From the NCBI RefSeq assembly GCF_000015265.1, contig NC_008699.1, positions 806,001 to 870,000 on the forward strand: DNA of 64,000 nt, given 5' to 3'. This document shows, in pieces, positions 1 through 6,933 of the stretch (position 1 is its first letter; every line of letters starts with the position of its first letter). A program made the translations under genes and the position numbers. The notes below the pieces were generated by a model. That model was given only the letters and a program-made list of their open reading frames with translations. It was not told the DNA's origin and made no database searches. This DNA comes from Nocardioides sp. JS614. GTDB taxonomy: Bacteria > Actinomycetota > Actinomycetes > Propionibacteriales > Nocardioidaceae.

Positions 1-572
1 ACCTGCTCGGCGTTGAACGTGGTCCCGGCAGCGGTGTCGATGAGCACCGAGGCGGTCGGCGGGTCCTGCTGGTCGCTGAACACCTTGGCCGGCGGCAGCG
101 CCAGGTGGACGACGGCGGTGGTGACGCCGTCGACCGCCTCGATGGTCGAGGCGAGCTCGCCCTCCATCGCGCGCTTGAAGTCGGTCTGCTCCTGGAACTC
201 CGAGGTCGAGATGTCCTGGTTGTCCAGCAGGGAGTAGCCCTGGCCGCTGCTCTGCTCGGGGAGGCCCTGGCCGCTGAGCGAGATCCGGGTCGCGTACACG
301 GAGTCGCGCGGCACCATCACGGTCGAGCCGCCATTGGCCAGCTTGTACGGCGTGCCCTGCGAGTCGAGCTCGTCGACGATCGCCGAGGCGTCCGACGCGG
401 CCAGGTTGCTGTAGAGCGGTGCGTAGTCCGGGGTGGACACCCACCGGAAGACCATGAACGCGGCGAGCAGGATCGCCGCCGTACCGATCACGGACACGAC
501 CTGCTGGCCGAGGGTGAACGAGGTGAACGTGGTCCGCAGGTTGGCGAGGCTGCGGTTCAGCTTCTGCTTCAT
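1..572 (-). CDS. fliF: Flagellar M-ring protein FliF (N-terminal part, cut by window edge)
   Basis: FliF forms the membrane-embedded MS-ring of the flagellar basal body. About 190 N-terminal residues are visible. The start MKQKLNRSLANLR is followed by a hydrophobic segment around residues 24-45. A periplasmic ring-building part follows with the family-typical motif YAPLYSNL and, further on, SLLDNQDISTSEFQEQTDFK. The ATG at 570-572 is 7 bp after the fliE stop, so fliF is the fourth gene of the leftward flgB-flgC-fliE-fliF operon. The C-terminus lies beyond base 1. The identity is certain on family grounds; only the extent is unknown. Confidence 0.95.
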   Translation of the reverse strand, partial: MKQKLNRSLANLRTTFTSFTLGQQVVSVIGTAAILLAAFMVFRWVSTPDYAPLYSNLAASDASAIVDELDSQGTPYKLANGGSTVMVPRDSVYATRISLSGQGLPEQSSGQGYSLLDNQDISTSEFQEQTDFKRAMEGELASTIEAVDGVTTAVVHLALPPAKVFSDQQDPPTASVLIDTAAGTTFNAEQ

Positions 573-579
573 CAGTGCG

Positions 580-897
580 TCATCCGATCGGCATCCGCAT
601 GATCTCGTTGAACGCCTCGAGCGCGCGGTTGCGCACGGCGACGGTCAGCTGGGTGGTGACCGAGGCCTCGGTCGCGGCGATGGTGTAGTCGTGGATGTCG
701 TTGAGGTCACCGGTCGCGGCCTGGACGGCGAGCCGGTCCGACTTGTCCTGGACGGCCTCGAGCCGGTCCAGCCCGTCGATGACCATGTCCCCGAACGCCG
801 CGCCGGCCTGCGAGCTCCCGCGGACCGGGTCGGTCGGGTTGAGCTGCGGCGCGACGTACGGCGTGAAGCCGATGCCCTCGATCCCGTTGACGCTCAT
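580..897 (-). CDS. fliE: Flagellar hook-basal body protein FliE
   Basis: FliE is the small adaptor between the MS-ring (FliF) and the proximal rod. The protein has 105 residues, the usual size. It contains the conserved region [17 protein letters not shown] and a C-terminal amphipathic helix with [20 protein letters not shown], the FliE signature (TVRNK..AYQEIM in other species). Its ATG overlaps the flgC stop by one base, which indicates translational coupling. It is exported by the flagellar type III system and has no signal peptide. Confidence 0.96.
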
Positions 898-1289
898 CAG
901 GCACGCCCGATCTGGAGGGCCGCGGTGTAGGTCTCCTGCGCCTGCTTGGTGACCTGCACCGAGGCCTGGAAGCCGCGCTGGGCCATCACCAGCTGGGTCA
1001 TCTGCGTGGACATGTCCATGTCGGGCGCCCGCACGTAGCCGTCCGCGTCGGCCATCGGGTTGCCCGGGTCCGAGACGAGGCGGCCCTGCGGGTCGCTCTG
1101 CGCGAGGCCGGCGACCTCGACGCCGCCGCCGACAGCGGAGCGCACGATCAGCATCTGCGCCTGGAAGGCGTTCTGGCTGGTCGGCGTGACGGTGTTGACG
1201 TTCGCGATGTTCGAGGCGAGCGTGTCGAGCCAGGTCTGGTGCACTCCCATCGACGAGCCGGCGATGGTGAGGGTGTCGAACGCGCCCAT
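897..1289 (-). CDS. flgC: Flagellar basal-body rod protein FlgC
   Basis: FlgC is a proximal rod subunit. The 130-residue protein starts [15 protein letters not shown] and carries the rod/hook N-terminal motif [13 protein letters not shown] near residues 22-34. Its C-terminal domain contains [17 protein letters not shown] sequence ([19 protein letters not shown]) that packs with the N-terminal helix. The length is near the family norm. It overlaps flgB by one base upstream and fliE by one base downstream, so flgB-flgC-fliE are tightly coupled. Confidence 0.97.
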
Positions 1290-1645
1290 CAGGCGACGCC
1301 CGCAGCCGTCTTGATCAGCGCGAAGCGGTCGGTGGTCGCCCGGGTCAGGATCTGGTACTGGAACTGGGACTGGACCGCGGCCAGGGTCTCCTTGCGCAGG
1401 TCCACGTTGTTGCCGTTGGCGCCGACCGGCGTGTCCGTGGCCAGCAGCTCGCCGGGCGCTGCGCCGGCCGGGTCGCCCGCGGCGATGGCCGCGCGGAGGC
1501 TGGTCTCGAAGTCGACGCTGCTCGCCCGGTATCCCGGCGTGTCGACGTTCGCGATGTTGTCTGCGGTGACCCGCTGACGCAGGGCGATCCCGTCGAGCGC
1601 GGCGTTGAGGACGCTGCTGACAGGATCAGAGATCGCGAACGGCAT
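1289..1645 (-). CDS. flgB: Flagellar basal-body rod protein FlgB
   Basis: FlgB is the most cell-proximal rod subunit. It has 118 residues with the rod motif [16 protein letters not shown] near residues 25-40. The C-terminus contains [23 protein letters not shown], matching the conserved helical tail of this family. The ATG at 1643-1645 has a good Shine-Dalgarno (CCGGAGG) just upstream. It is the first gene of the leftward flgB-flgC-fliE-fliF operon and lies about 70 bp downstream of a sigma-28-type promoter motif. Confidence 0.96.
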
Positions 1646-1714
1646 GCCTGCCTCCGGAGAGAGGGGGTCGTTGCCGTTCCTTCGGCGGGGGCGAGCGGTC
1701 CTTGCTCGACTGGA

Positions 1715-1741
1715 CCTTCGGCCCCCGGCCGCCGGACTTGA
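1715..1741 (-). promoter_or_regulatory. FliA-type (sigma-28) promoter of flgBC-fliEF
   Basis: On the minus strand the sequence TCAAGTCC, 11 bases, GCCGAAGG stands 70 bp before flgB. It resembles the known sigma-28 consensus (TAAAGTTT-N11-GCCGATAA). It shares its layout and exact spacing with the elements in front of fliC and flgN in this window. The promoter assignment is inferred from this repetition and from fliA being encoded nearby. Confidence 0.65.
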
Positions 1742-1829
1742 GGGAAACCGACGATCGAGTCCGGAATTGGTTACGCCGGTTGTCGCGGTGGTCTAGATGC
1801 CCCGCGCCGAGCCGGGGTTGCGGGACCGG

Positions 1830-2195
1830 TCAGGCGTCGATGTCGAGGTACACCGGGTAGCCGTGGCCGCGGCCGGTGGCGCGGTCCACGCGCTCGGCGA
1901 ACCGGTGCTGGCGACCGACCGTCCCGGCCGCCTGCCTGAGCTGAGCCTCCACCTGCGCCTGCCGGTCCCGGAGAGCCAGGGCGCGCTCGACGAGGTCGGC
2001 CGGGATCGGCCCGAAGAGGGTCGGCTCGTCCCACGGGTCGTGGGTGAGCCGGTCCGTCCTGGCCGGGTCGGCCAGCATCCGCTCCGCGAGCAGCACGTCG
2101 AGCTCGAGGCGGTCCAGCGCGGTCTCCCAGTGGAGGTGCTCGCCGCCGTCGGACCCGGGAGCGGTGGCCCGGTCCGCGAAGGCCTCGGTACTCAT
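1830..2195 (-). CDS. Small conserved-looking flagellar-cluster protein of unknown function
   Basis: A 121-residue protein starts MSTEAFADRATAPG. I do not recognise a family by sequence. It is acidic and helix-rich in the middle (LDRLELDVLLAERMLADPARTDRL; LVERALALRDRQAQVEAQLRQAAG) and ends with GHGYPVYLDIDA. There is no signal peptide or membrane segment. It starts 10 bp after the fliS stop and is the last gene of the fliD-fliS transcript. Its position after fliS is where many species carry the FliT export chaperone, and the helical composition would fit a FliT-like role, but no specific motif proves it. Confidence 0.75.
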   Translation of the reverse strand: MSTEAFADRATAPGSDGGEHLHWETALDRLELDVLLAERMLADPARTDRLTHDPWDEPTLFGPIPADLVERALALRDRQAQVEAQLRQAAGTVGRQHRFAERVDRATGRGHGYPVYLDIDA

Positions 2196-2205
2196 GTCGG
2201 GGTGC

Positions 2206-2595
2206 TCATGCCGACTCAGCGACCAGCCCGAGGGCGGCGTCGCGCCAGGTGTCGCGCAGCGTCGAGACGATGTCGAGGCAGAAGTCGGTGACCCGGAGGT
2301 TCTTGCCGATGTTGGCCTTGACCAGCTCGCTGTGCAGGTAGTCGTAGAGCGCGGCCAGGTTGCTCGCACCGTCCCACGCGCTCACGTCGAGGCTGGCGTT
2401 CAGCTCGAGCACGATCTCCTGCGCGTGCAGCAGCGGCTCGTGGGCCTTGCTCGGCTCGCCGTTGCGCAGCGCATCGGACGCGCGCTGCAGGTCGACCGCG
2501 AGCCGCTCGTAGAGCATCACCAGCAGCTGTTGTGGCGACGCCGTCGCAACGGTCGCGGCGAGGTAGGCCTCACGGGGGTTCTGGGGCGCGTTCAT
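2206..2595 (-). CDS. fliS: Flagellin export chaperone FliS
   Basis: FliS binds unpolymerised flagellin in the cytoplasm and hands it to the export gate. From the chosen ATG the protein has 129 residues, the family size. The start MNAPQNPREAYLAATVATAS leads into the signature QQLLVMLYERLAVDLQRA, and helix LYDYLHSELVKANIGKNL follows. An upstream ATG seven codons earlier is less likely because the Shine-Dalgarno GGAAGG sits correctly for the one chosen. It lies 17 bp after fliD and is probably cotranscribed with it. Confidence 0.95.
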   Translation of the reverse strand: MNAPQNPREAYLAATVATASPQQLLVMLYERLAVDLQRASDALRNGEPSKAHEPLLHAQEIVLELNASLDVSAWDGASNLAALYDYLHSELVKANIGKNLRVTDFCLDIVSTLRDTWRDAALGLVAESA

Positions 2596-2612
2596 CGGTG
2601 TTCCTTCCCTGG

Positions 2613-3944
2613 TCACGATGAGTAGGTGGGTAGCGACGCGATCTGGCCGGCCAGCCAGTTGCCCTGGCTCTGCAGATTCGACAGCGCGGTCTCGAGCGCG
2701 GTGTAGGTGCGCTGGAGCGAGGCGCGGCGGATCTCCAGCCGGTCGTCCCAGTCGGCGATGCTCTTGGTGAGCCGGTCGACGGTCGTGGTGTGGCCGGTGA
2801 TGGCGCTGGTGATGGTTCCGGTGTAGCTATCGGTGGCCGCCTTCGCGACCGAGTCGACGCGGGCCGCCCAGCCGTCCGTGGCCGGGGGCGTCGCGCTCGT
2901 GAACTTGGCGGCGACCCCGGCGGGGTCGGCGGCGTACGCCGTGGCGAACTTGTCGGCGTCGAAGACGAGCTTGCCGTAGCGGTCGGTCTGGATGCCGTAC
3001 TGCGCGAGCGAGGTGGTGCCGTCGCCGAACACGGTGTTGAGCAATGCGCTGCGCAGGCTGCGGGCCGTGGAGTCACCAGCCAGGATGCCGGCGGCCGTGG
3101 TGCTGGTCTTGGTCGCGGTCTGGGTGTCGATGCTGGTGAGCAGCGAGTTCACCTGGTCGACGAGCGCCTTGACCGAGCTCTTCACGCTCGAGGAGTCCTG
3201 GGCGACCGAGATCGTCGAGGTGTCGCCGTTCTTCGCCGTCGAGGCGAGCGTGACGCTCACGCCCGGGACGAGGTCGGTGAAGGTGTTGGTCTTCGACGAG
3301 GCCGGGATCCCGCCGATCGTCAGCTGCGCGTCCTGGCCGAGGTCGGTCGTGGCCGTGCCCAGGCTGACGTTGCTCAGGCTGATCGCGGACCCGGCGCCGG
3401 TGGTGTCGGCGGTGAGCAGCAGCCGGTAGGTGTTGGTGCCGGTCCGGACGGTCGTCGCGGTCACGCCGGCCTTCGCGGCGTTGATGCCGGCCGCGAGATC
3501 CGTGAGCGTACCCGTGCCGGCGTTGATCGTGTGCGTCGTGCCGTCGGCGGCGGTGAGGACCACCGGGTCGCCAGCCACCGTCAGCACGTTGGCGTCGAGC
3601 GCGACGTCCGCGCTGTAGCTCGTCTGGGCGCTCTTCGCGACCTGGCCGACGACGACCGTGAACGACGACGGGGACGCACTCGCGGTGGCGGACGCGGTGA
3701 CGGTGGAGCTGGTCGAGGTGGCCTTGAGCGTCTGCCAGGCCTCGGGCTTGGCGAGCTTGGCCGCGTTGCTGGCCAGCAGGGCGGCGTCGGTGTTGAGCTG
3801 TCGCAGCGCCCTGATGACGTTGTTCTCGACGGTCTGCTGGTCCCTGAGCTTGTTCTGGGGGACCGCCTCCAGCTGCATGAGCTGGTTGATGATGCTCGCG
3901 GTGTCGAGGCCGCTGGCGAGGCCGCTGATGCTGCTGGTGGCCAC
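2613..3944 (-). CDS. fliD: Flagellar filament cap protein FliD
   Basis: FliD (HAP2) caps the filament and folds incoming flagellin. The protein has 443 residues from the GTG at 3942-3944, which is preceded by a strong AGGAGG. An in-frame ATG 120 bases upstream would run through a terminator hairpin and is rejected. The N-terminus TSSISGLASGLDTASIINQL is the FliD_N hallmark, followed by QLEAVPQNKLRDQ. The C-terminal coiled region DRLTKSIADWDDRLEIRRA and LETALSNLQSQ is typical. The middle is Ala/Thr/Ser-rich, as is usual for surface-exposed domains. It precedes fliS. Confidence 0.95.
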   Translation of the reverse strand: MATSSISGLASGLDTASIINQLMQLEAVPQNKLRDQQTVENNVIRALRQLNTDAALLASNAAKLAKPEAWQTLKATSTSSTVTASATASASPSSFTVVVGQVAKSAQTSYSADVALDANVLTVAGDPVVLTAADGTTHTINAGTGTLTDLAAGINAAKAGVTATTVRTGTNTYRLLLTADTTGAGSAISLSNVSLGTATTDLGQDAQLTIGGIPASSKTNTFTDLVPGVSVTLASTAKNGDTSTISVAQDSSSVKSSVKALVDQVNSLLTSIDTQTATKTSTTAAGILAGDSTARSLRSALLNTVFGDGTTSLAQYGIQTDRYGKLVFDADKFATAYAADPAGVAAKFTSATPPATDGWAARVDSVAKAATDSYTGTITSAITGHTTTVDRLTKSIADWDDRLEIRRASLQRTYTALETALSNLQSQGNWLAGQIASLPTYSS

Positions 3945-3990
3945 GGGCTCCTCCTGTTCGGTCGACGTCGGAGCCGGCCGGCCCCGGTTG

Positions 3991-4024
3991 CCCCCGGGAG
4001 AGCGGGGTGGCGCTCTCCCGGGGG
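3991..4024 (-). terminator. Second of two tandem hairpins after fliC
   Basis: A perfect 14-bp inverted repeat (CCCCCGGGAGAGCG / CGCTCTCCCGGGGG) with a 6-base loop lies between the flagellin stop and the fliD start. It is very stable and correctly placed to end the abundant fliC transcript. No clear T-tract follows, as is common in high-GC actinobacteria. Confidence 0.8.
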
Positions 4025-4038
4025 TCGGGTGTTGCTCC

Positions 4039-4065
4039 GGTGGGTCAGCCTCCGGCCGACCCACC
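4039..4065 (-). terminator. First of two tandem hairpins after fliC
   Basis: Two 12-base arms (GGTGGGTCAGCC / GGCCGACCCACC, one G-U pair) separated by three bases begin 8 bp after the flagellin stop codon on the minus strand. Together with the hairpin at 3991-4024 this forms a double terminator that insulates fliD from fliC. Confidence 0.75.
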
Positions 4066-4072
4066 GGTCAGA

Positions 4073-5203
4073 TCACCGCAGCAGCTGCAGCACGCCCTGC
4101 GGGGCCTGGTTCGCCTGGGCGAGCATCGCGGTGCCGGCCTGCGACAGGATCTGGCTCCGCGTGAACTGCATCATCTCGGCAGCCATGTCGGTGTCCCGGA
4201 TCCGGCTCTCGGAGGCCGAGAGGTTCTCCTGGGTCACGCTCAGGTTGTTGATGGTGTGCTCGAACCGGTTCTGCATCGCACCGAGCTTCGCACGCGCGGT
4301 GGACACGCCCTTGATCGCGGTGTCGATCGCGTTCGTCGCGGCCTTGGCGTTGGCGGCGCTGTCGAGCACCAGGGCACCGACGCCGAGGTCGGTCGAGCTG
4401 AAGCCCGCGTTGGCGCCCGGAGCGGCGTCGACGTGGGCGCCGGCCAGACCGGCACCGGACACGGTGATCGCACCCGGGAGACCGTCCTTCGACGTGACGA
4501 CCAGGCCACCCTTGTCGTCGACCGACGCGGTGTAGTTGGTCTTGAAGTTGGCGTCCGCGTTCAGCTGGGTGGCGATGTTGTTGGCGTCGGTCGAGGCGAC
4601 GAGCACGCCGGTCGTGGTCGCGACACCGTTGTGGGTGAAGGTCGCGGCCGCCGCCGTGGTCGACGCCGCACCGTTGGCCCACGTCGACTTCGCGCCGCCG
4701 GTGCCGGTCGAGGTGATGTCCACCGCGATCGAGTCCGTGGCCCCGGTGCCGTAGCCGACCTGGAAGTTCTTGCCGATGTAGTTGCCGTCCAGGAGGGAGA
4801 CGTTGTTGAACGTCGTCGACGTCGCGATCCGGTCCAGCTCGTCCACGAGAGCGTCGTTCTCGGACTGGATGGCTGCCCGCGAGCTCACGTCGTTGCTGTC
4901 GTTGGCGGCCTGCACCGACAGGTCGCGCATGCGCTGCAGGATCGAGTGGGTCTCGGTCAGCGCACCTTCAGCGGTCTGGACGACGCTGACGCCGTCCTGG
5001 GCGTTGCGGACCGCGACCTTGATGCCGCCGACCTGCGAGCGCAGGCCCTCGGAGATCGCGAGGCCGGCGGCGTCGTCGGCCGCACGGTTGATCCGGTAAC
5101 CGCTGGACAGCTTCTCCAGCGACTTGCTCATCTGGCCCTGGGTGACCGACAGGTTGCGGTAGGAGTTGAGGGCGTCGATGTTCTGGTTGATGCGGAGACT
5201 CAT
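4073..5203 (-). CDS. fliC: Flagellin
   Basis: This is the filament subunit, 376 residues. The conserved N-terminal D0/D1 region runs from MSLRINQNIDALNSYRNL to about residue 140, including LSSGYRINRAADDAAGLAIS. The C-terminal D1/D0 region has ENLSASESRIRDTDMAAEMM and ends QANQAPQGVLQLLR. The middle 140 residues are Gly/Ala/Thr-rich and variable. The start is the ATG with Shine-Dalgarno GGAAGGA; an upstream in-frame ATG would extend into the promoter. It is transcribed alone, ends in two hairpins, and is probably subject to FliA promoter control and CsrA leader control. Confidence 0.97.
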   Translation of the reverse strand: MSLRINQNIDALNSYRNLSVTQGQMSKSLEKLSSGYRINRAADDAAGLAISEGLRSQVGGIKVAVRNAQDGVSVVQTAEGALTETHSILQRMRDLSVQAANDSNDVSSRAAIQSENDALVDELDRIATSTTFNNVSLLDGNYIGKNFQVGYGTGATDSIAVDITSTGTGGAKSTWANGAASTTAAAATFTHNGVATTTGVLVASTDANNIATQLNADANFKTNYTASVDDKGGLVVTSKDGLPGAITVSGAGLAGAHVDAAPGANAGFSSTDLGVGALVLDSAANAKAATNAIDTAIKGVSTARAKLGAMQNRFEHTINNLSVTQENLSASESRIRDTDMAAEMMQFTRSQILSQAGTAMLAQANQAPQGVLQLLR

Positions 5204-5235
5204 GATGATTTCCTTCCTGGAATGCGAGTCGGTTG

Positions 5236-5255
5236 GGAACCCGTCCGTGGGTTCC
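5236..5255 (-). promoter_or_regulatory. Leader hairpin with GGA loop: candidate CsrA binding site of fliC
   Basis: The untranslated leader of fliC contains a 7-bp stem (GGAACCC / GGGTTCC) with the loop ACGGAC. GGA in a hairpin loop is the known CsrA recognition feature. It lies about 33 bases before the start codon. The Shine-Dalgarno AGGAAGGA carries two more GGA triplets. This two-site layout is the one known for the Bacillus flagellin gene hag. csrA and fliW are encoded 4.5 kb away. Confidence 0.6.
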
Positions 5256-5265
5256 GTCACGACCT

Positions 5266-5292
5266 TCTTCGGCAGATCCAGGAACGGCCTGA
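5266..5292 (-). promoter_or_regulatory. FliA-type promoter of fliC
   Basis: The minus strand reads TCAGGCCG, 11 bases, GCCGAAGA. Spacing and -10 match the elements before flgB and flgN. Transcription would begin near 5258, giving a leader of about 55 bases that contains the GGA hairpin. The promoter assignment is inferred from the shared motif. Confidence 0.65.
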
Positions 5293-5341
5293 GGCGGTCG
5301 GGCCAGGAATTTCGGGAATTTTCCTGACCCGCCGCCTCAGG
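5288..5341 (-). terminator. Long hairpin after fliA, overlapping the fliC promoter
   Basis: Arms of about 20 and 19 bases (outer 10 bp perfect, CCTGAGGCGG / CCGCCTCAGG, then a one-base bulge and a near-perfect inner stem) enclose a 15-base loop. It starts about 27 bp after the fliA stop and probably ends the fliA transcript. Its far arm includes the TCAGG of the fliC -35 element. Confidence 0.65.
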
Positions 5342-5367
5342 GATGGAGGTCACGCCGAGCATGGCGG

Positions 5368-6225
5368 CTACGCCGAGACGTTCACCGACTCGTTCGCCAC
5401 CTCGGCGTCGATGACGACCCGGCGCAGGCCGGCGGTGTGCCGGGCAGCGACGGCCGCGAAGTAGGACTCCCGGCGCCTCGTAGCGGCACCGTTCGGCCGG
5501 CTGGGCGCCGGCAGCAGGTCCGGGTCCAGCTCGTGGTTGAGGGCGTCGCGCAGCAGGACCAGTGCTTCCGCGCGCAACTGCGAGATCCGTGACTCGGTGA
5601 CGCCGAGGGTGGCCGCGATCTCGGCCATCGGCCGTTCGTTGAGGAAGTACTGCTCGACGACCAGGCGCAGCCGGTCGGGCAGCTCGGCCACCGCCTCGGT
5701 CAGGTACGTCAGCCGCTCACCGTGCTCGAGCGCCCCCTGGGGGTCGGGCGCATTGCCGACCAGGGTGTCGCCGATGCCGTCGTCCTCGGAGGCGTCCAAG
5801 GAGAGCACCTGGGCGCGGGCGATGTCGTCGTCGTTGCCGGTGACCTCGTCGACGCTCAGCCCGGCCGTGTCGGCCACCTCGGCCTGGGTGGCCGGCCGGC
5901 CGAGCACGGTCGCGAGCCGGGACCGGGTCGCGTCGAGCTCCCGGGCCCGGCGCCGCACCGACCGGGAGGCCCAGTCGGTGCGGCGCAGCTCGTCGACGAC
6001 CGCGCCGCGGACGCGGGTAGCGGCGTAGCGGTTGAACGGCACCCCGCGCTCGGCGTCGAACGCCTGCGCGGCTTGCACGAGCGCCAGCAGCCCGGCGGAG
6101 GTCAGGTCGTCGCGATCCACGTGCGCGGGGACCCGCGACATGGTCTCGCGGACGATGTGTCCGACCAGGGCGGTGTGCTGGAGGATCAGCGCCTCGAGTT
6201 CAGGCGTCACGGTGTGCGCGTTCAC
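5368..6225 (-). CDS. fliA: Flagellar sigma factor FliA (sigma-28/WhiG family)
   Basis: A 285-residue sigma-70 family protein of the FliA/WhiG type. Region 2 contains VDRDDLTSAGLLALVQAAQAFD and FNRYAATRVRGAVVDELRR; region 4 contains MAEIAATLGVTESRISQLRAEA. Region 1.1 is absent, as is normal for alternative sigma factors of this class. The GTG at 6223-6225 is chosen for its Shine-Dalgarno GGGAGAC. The C-terminal 55 residues after region 4 form an extra Arg/Ala-rich tail. It probably reads the TCA(A/G)-N11-(G/T)CCGA(A/T)G promoters found here. It reads leftward, away from the rightward flgN operon. Confidence 0.93.
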   Translation of the reverse strand: MNAHTVTPELEALILQHTALVGHIVRETMSRVPAHVDRDDLTSAGLLALVQAAQAFDAERGVPFNRYAATRVRGAVVDELRRTDWASRSVRRRARELDATRSRLATVLGRPATQAEVADTAGLSVDEVTGNDDDIARAQVLSLDASEDDGIGDTLVGNAPDPQGALEHGERLTYLTEAVAELPDRLRLVVEQYFLNERPMAEIAATLGVTESRISQLRAEALVLLRDALNHELDPDLLPAPSRPNGAATRRRESYFAAVAARHTAGLRRVVIDAEVANESVNVSA

Positions 6226-6387
6226 ATGACGCAGTCTCCCATTACCGGCGGGTAGTTGACGCGTGACGAAAGTCCCGACCTCATAGCCGAAGTGGGCCAT
6301 CCCGGGCAAGAGCGACACGCCGAGAATCTGGGTGGATTCCGTCCGCAAAGCTCGATCCGAGCGCCGGCGCGAAGTCCGCAGAACCCC

Positions 6388-6414
6388 TCAGCATGGGCTC
6401 GCGGTGTCCGATGA
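6388..6414 (+). promoter_or_regulatory. FliA-type promoter of flgN-flgK-flgL-fliW-csrA
   Basis: TCAGCATG, 11 bases, TCCGATGA lies 42 bp before the flgN start. It is the third member of the same promoter family in this window, with identical spacing to those of flgB and fliC. Confidence 0.65.
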
Positions 6415-6455
6415 GAAGGGTCGGATGCAACCCCCCACCTGACAGGAGCGGCATC

Positions 6456-6932
6456 GTGGAGAAGCTGACGTGGGTCCTCTGGAAGGAGCGCGAGCTCCTG
6501 GAGGGTCTGCTCTTCCGGCTCGAGACGGAGGCGCTGGTGATGTCCAGCGGGCGTACCCGATGGCTACCGGCCGCGGCTCGCGACGTCGAGGAGGCGGCCC
6601 GGCAGGTCCGGGAGATGGAGCTGTTGCGTGCCGTGGCGGCCGACGAGGCCGCGGCCGGTGTCGGGCTCGAGCCGAACCCGAGCCTGCGCGCCTTGGTCGC
6701 GGCCGCCGACGAGCCGTGGGCCTCGATCCTGGCCGAGCACCGCGAGGCGTTCTCGGTCCTCAGCGACGAGATCGTCCGCGCCGCGGACGTCAACCGCAGC
6801 CTGATCTCCGCCGGTCTCCGGGCCGCGCACGAGACGCTGCTGGACCTCGACACCAGCGTGACGACGTACACCGCCGCCGGCGCGGTCGCCGTCGGAGCCG
6901 GAGTGCCGTCCTTCGTCGACCGGAGCCTGTGA
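6456..6932 (+). CDS. flgN: FlgN-type flagellar export chaperone
   Basis: A 158-residue, mostly helical cytoplasmic protein. It starts VEKLTWVLWKERELLEGLLF, with the pattern L..L..LL.KE..LLE.L typical of FlgN, and ends in a less conserved Ala/Gly tail. FlgN protects the hook-filament junction proteins FlgK and FlgL before export, and both are encoded next. The GTG start has ACAGGAGC upstream, and the flgK GTG follows two bases after its stop. Sequence identity among FlgN proteins is low, so context carries much of the weight. Confidence 0.82.
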   Translation: MEKLTWVLWKERELLEGLLFRLETEALVMSSGRTRWLPAAARDVEEAARQVREMELLRAVAADEAAAGVGLEPNPSLRALVAAADEPWASILAEHREAFSVLSDEIVRAADVNRSLISAGLRAAHETLLDLDTSVTTYTAAGAVAVGAGVPSFVDRSL

Positions 6933-6933
6933 C

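Noticed and set aside
3945..4064. Longer fliD start
   Set aside because: The extension runs through the terminator hairpin and lacks family similarity; the GTG with AGGAGG is better.
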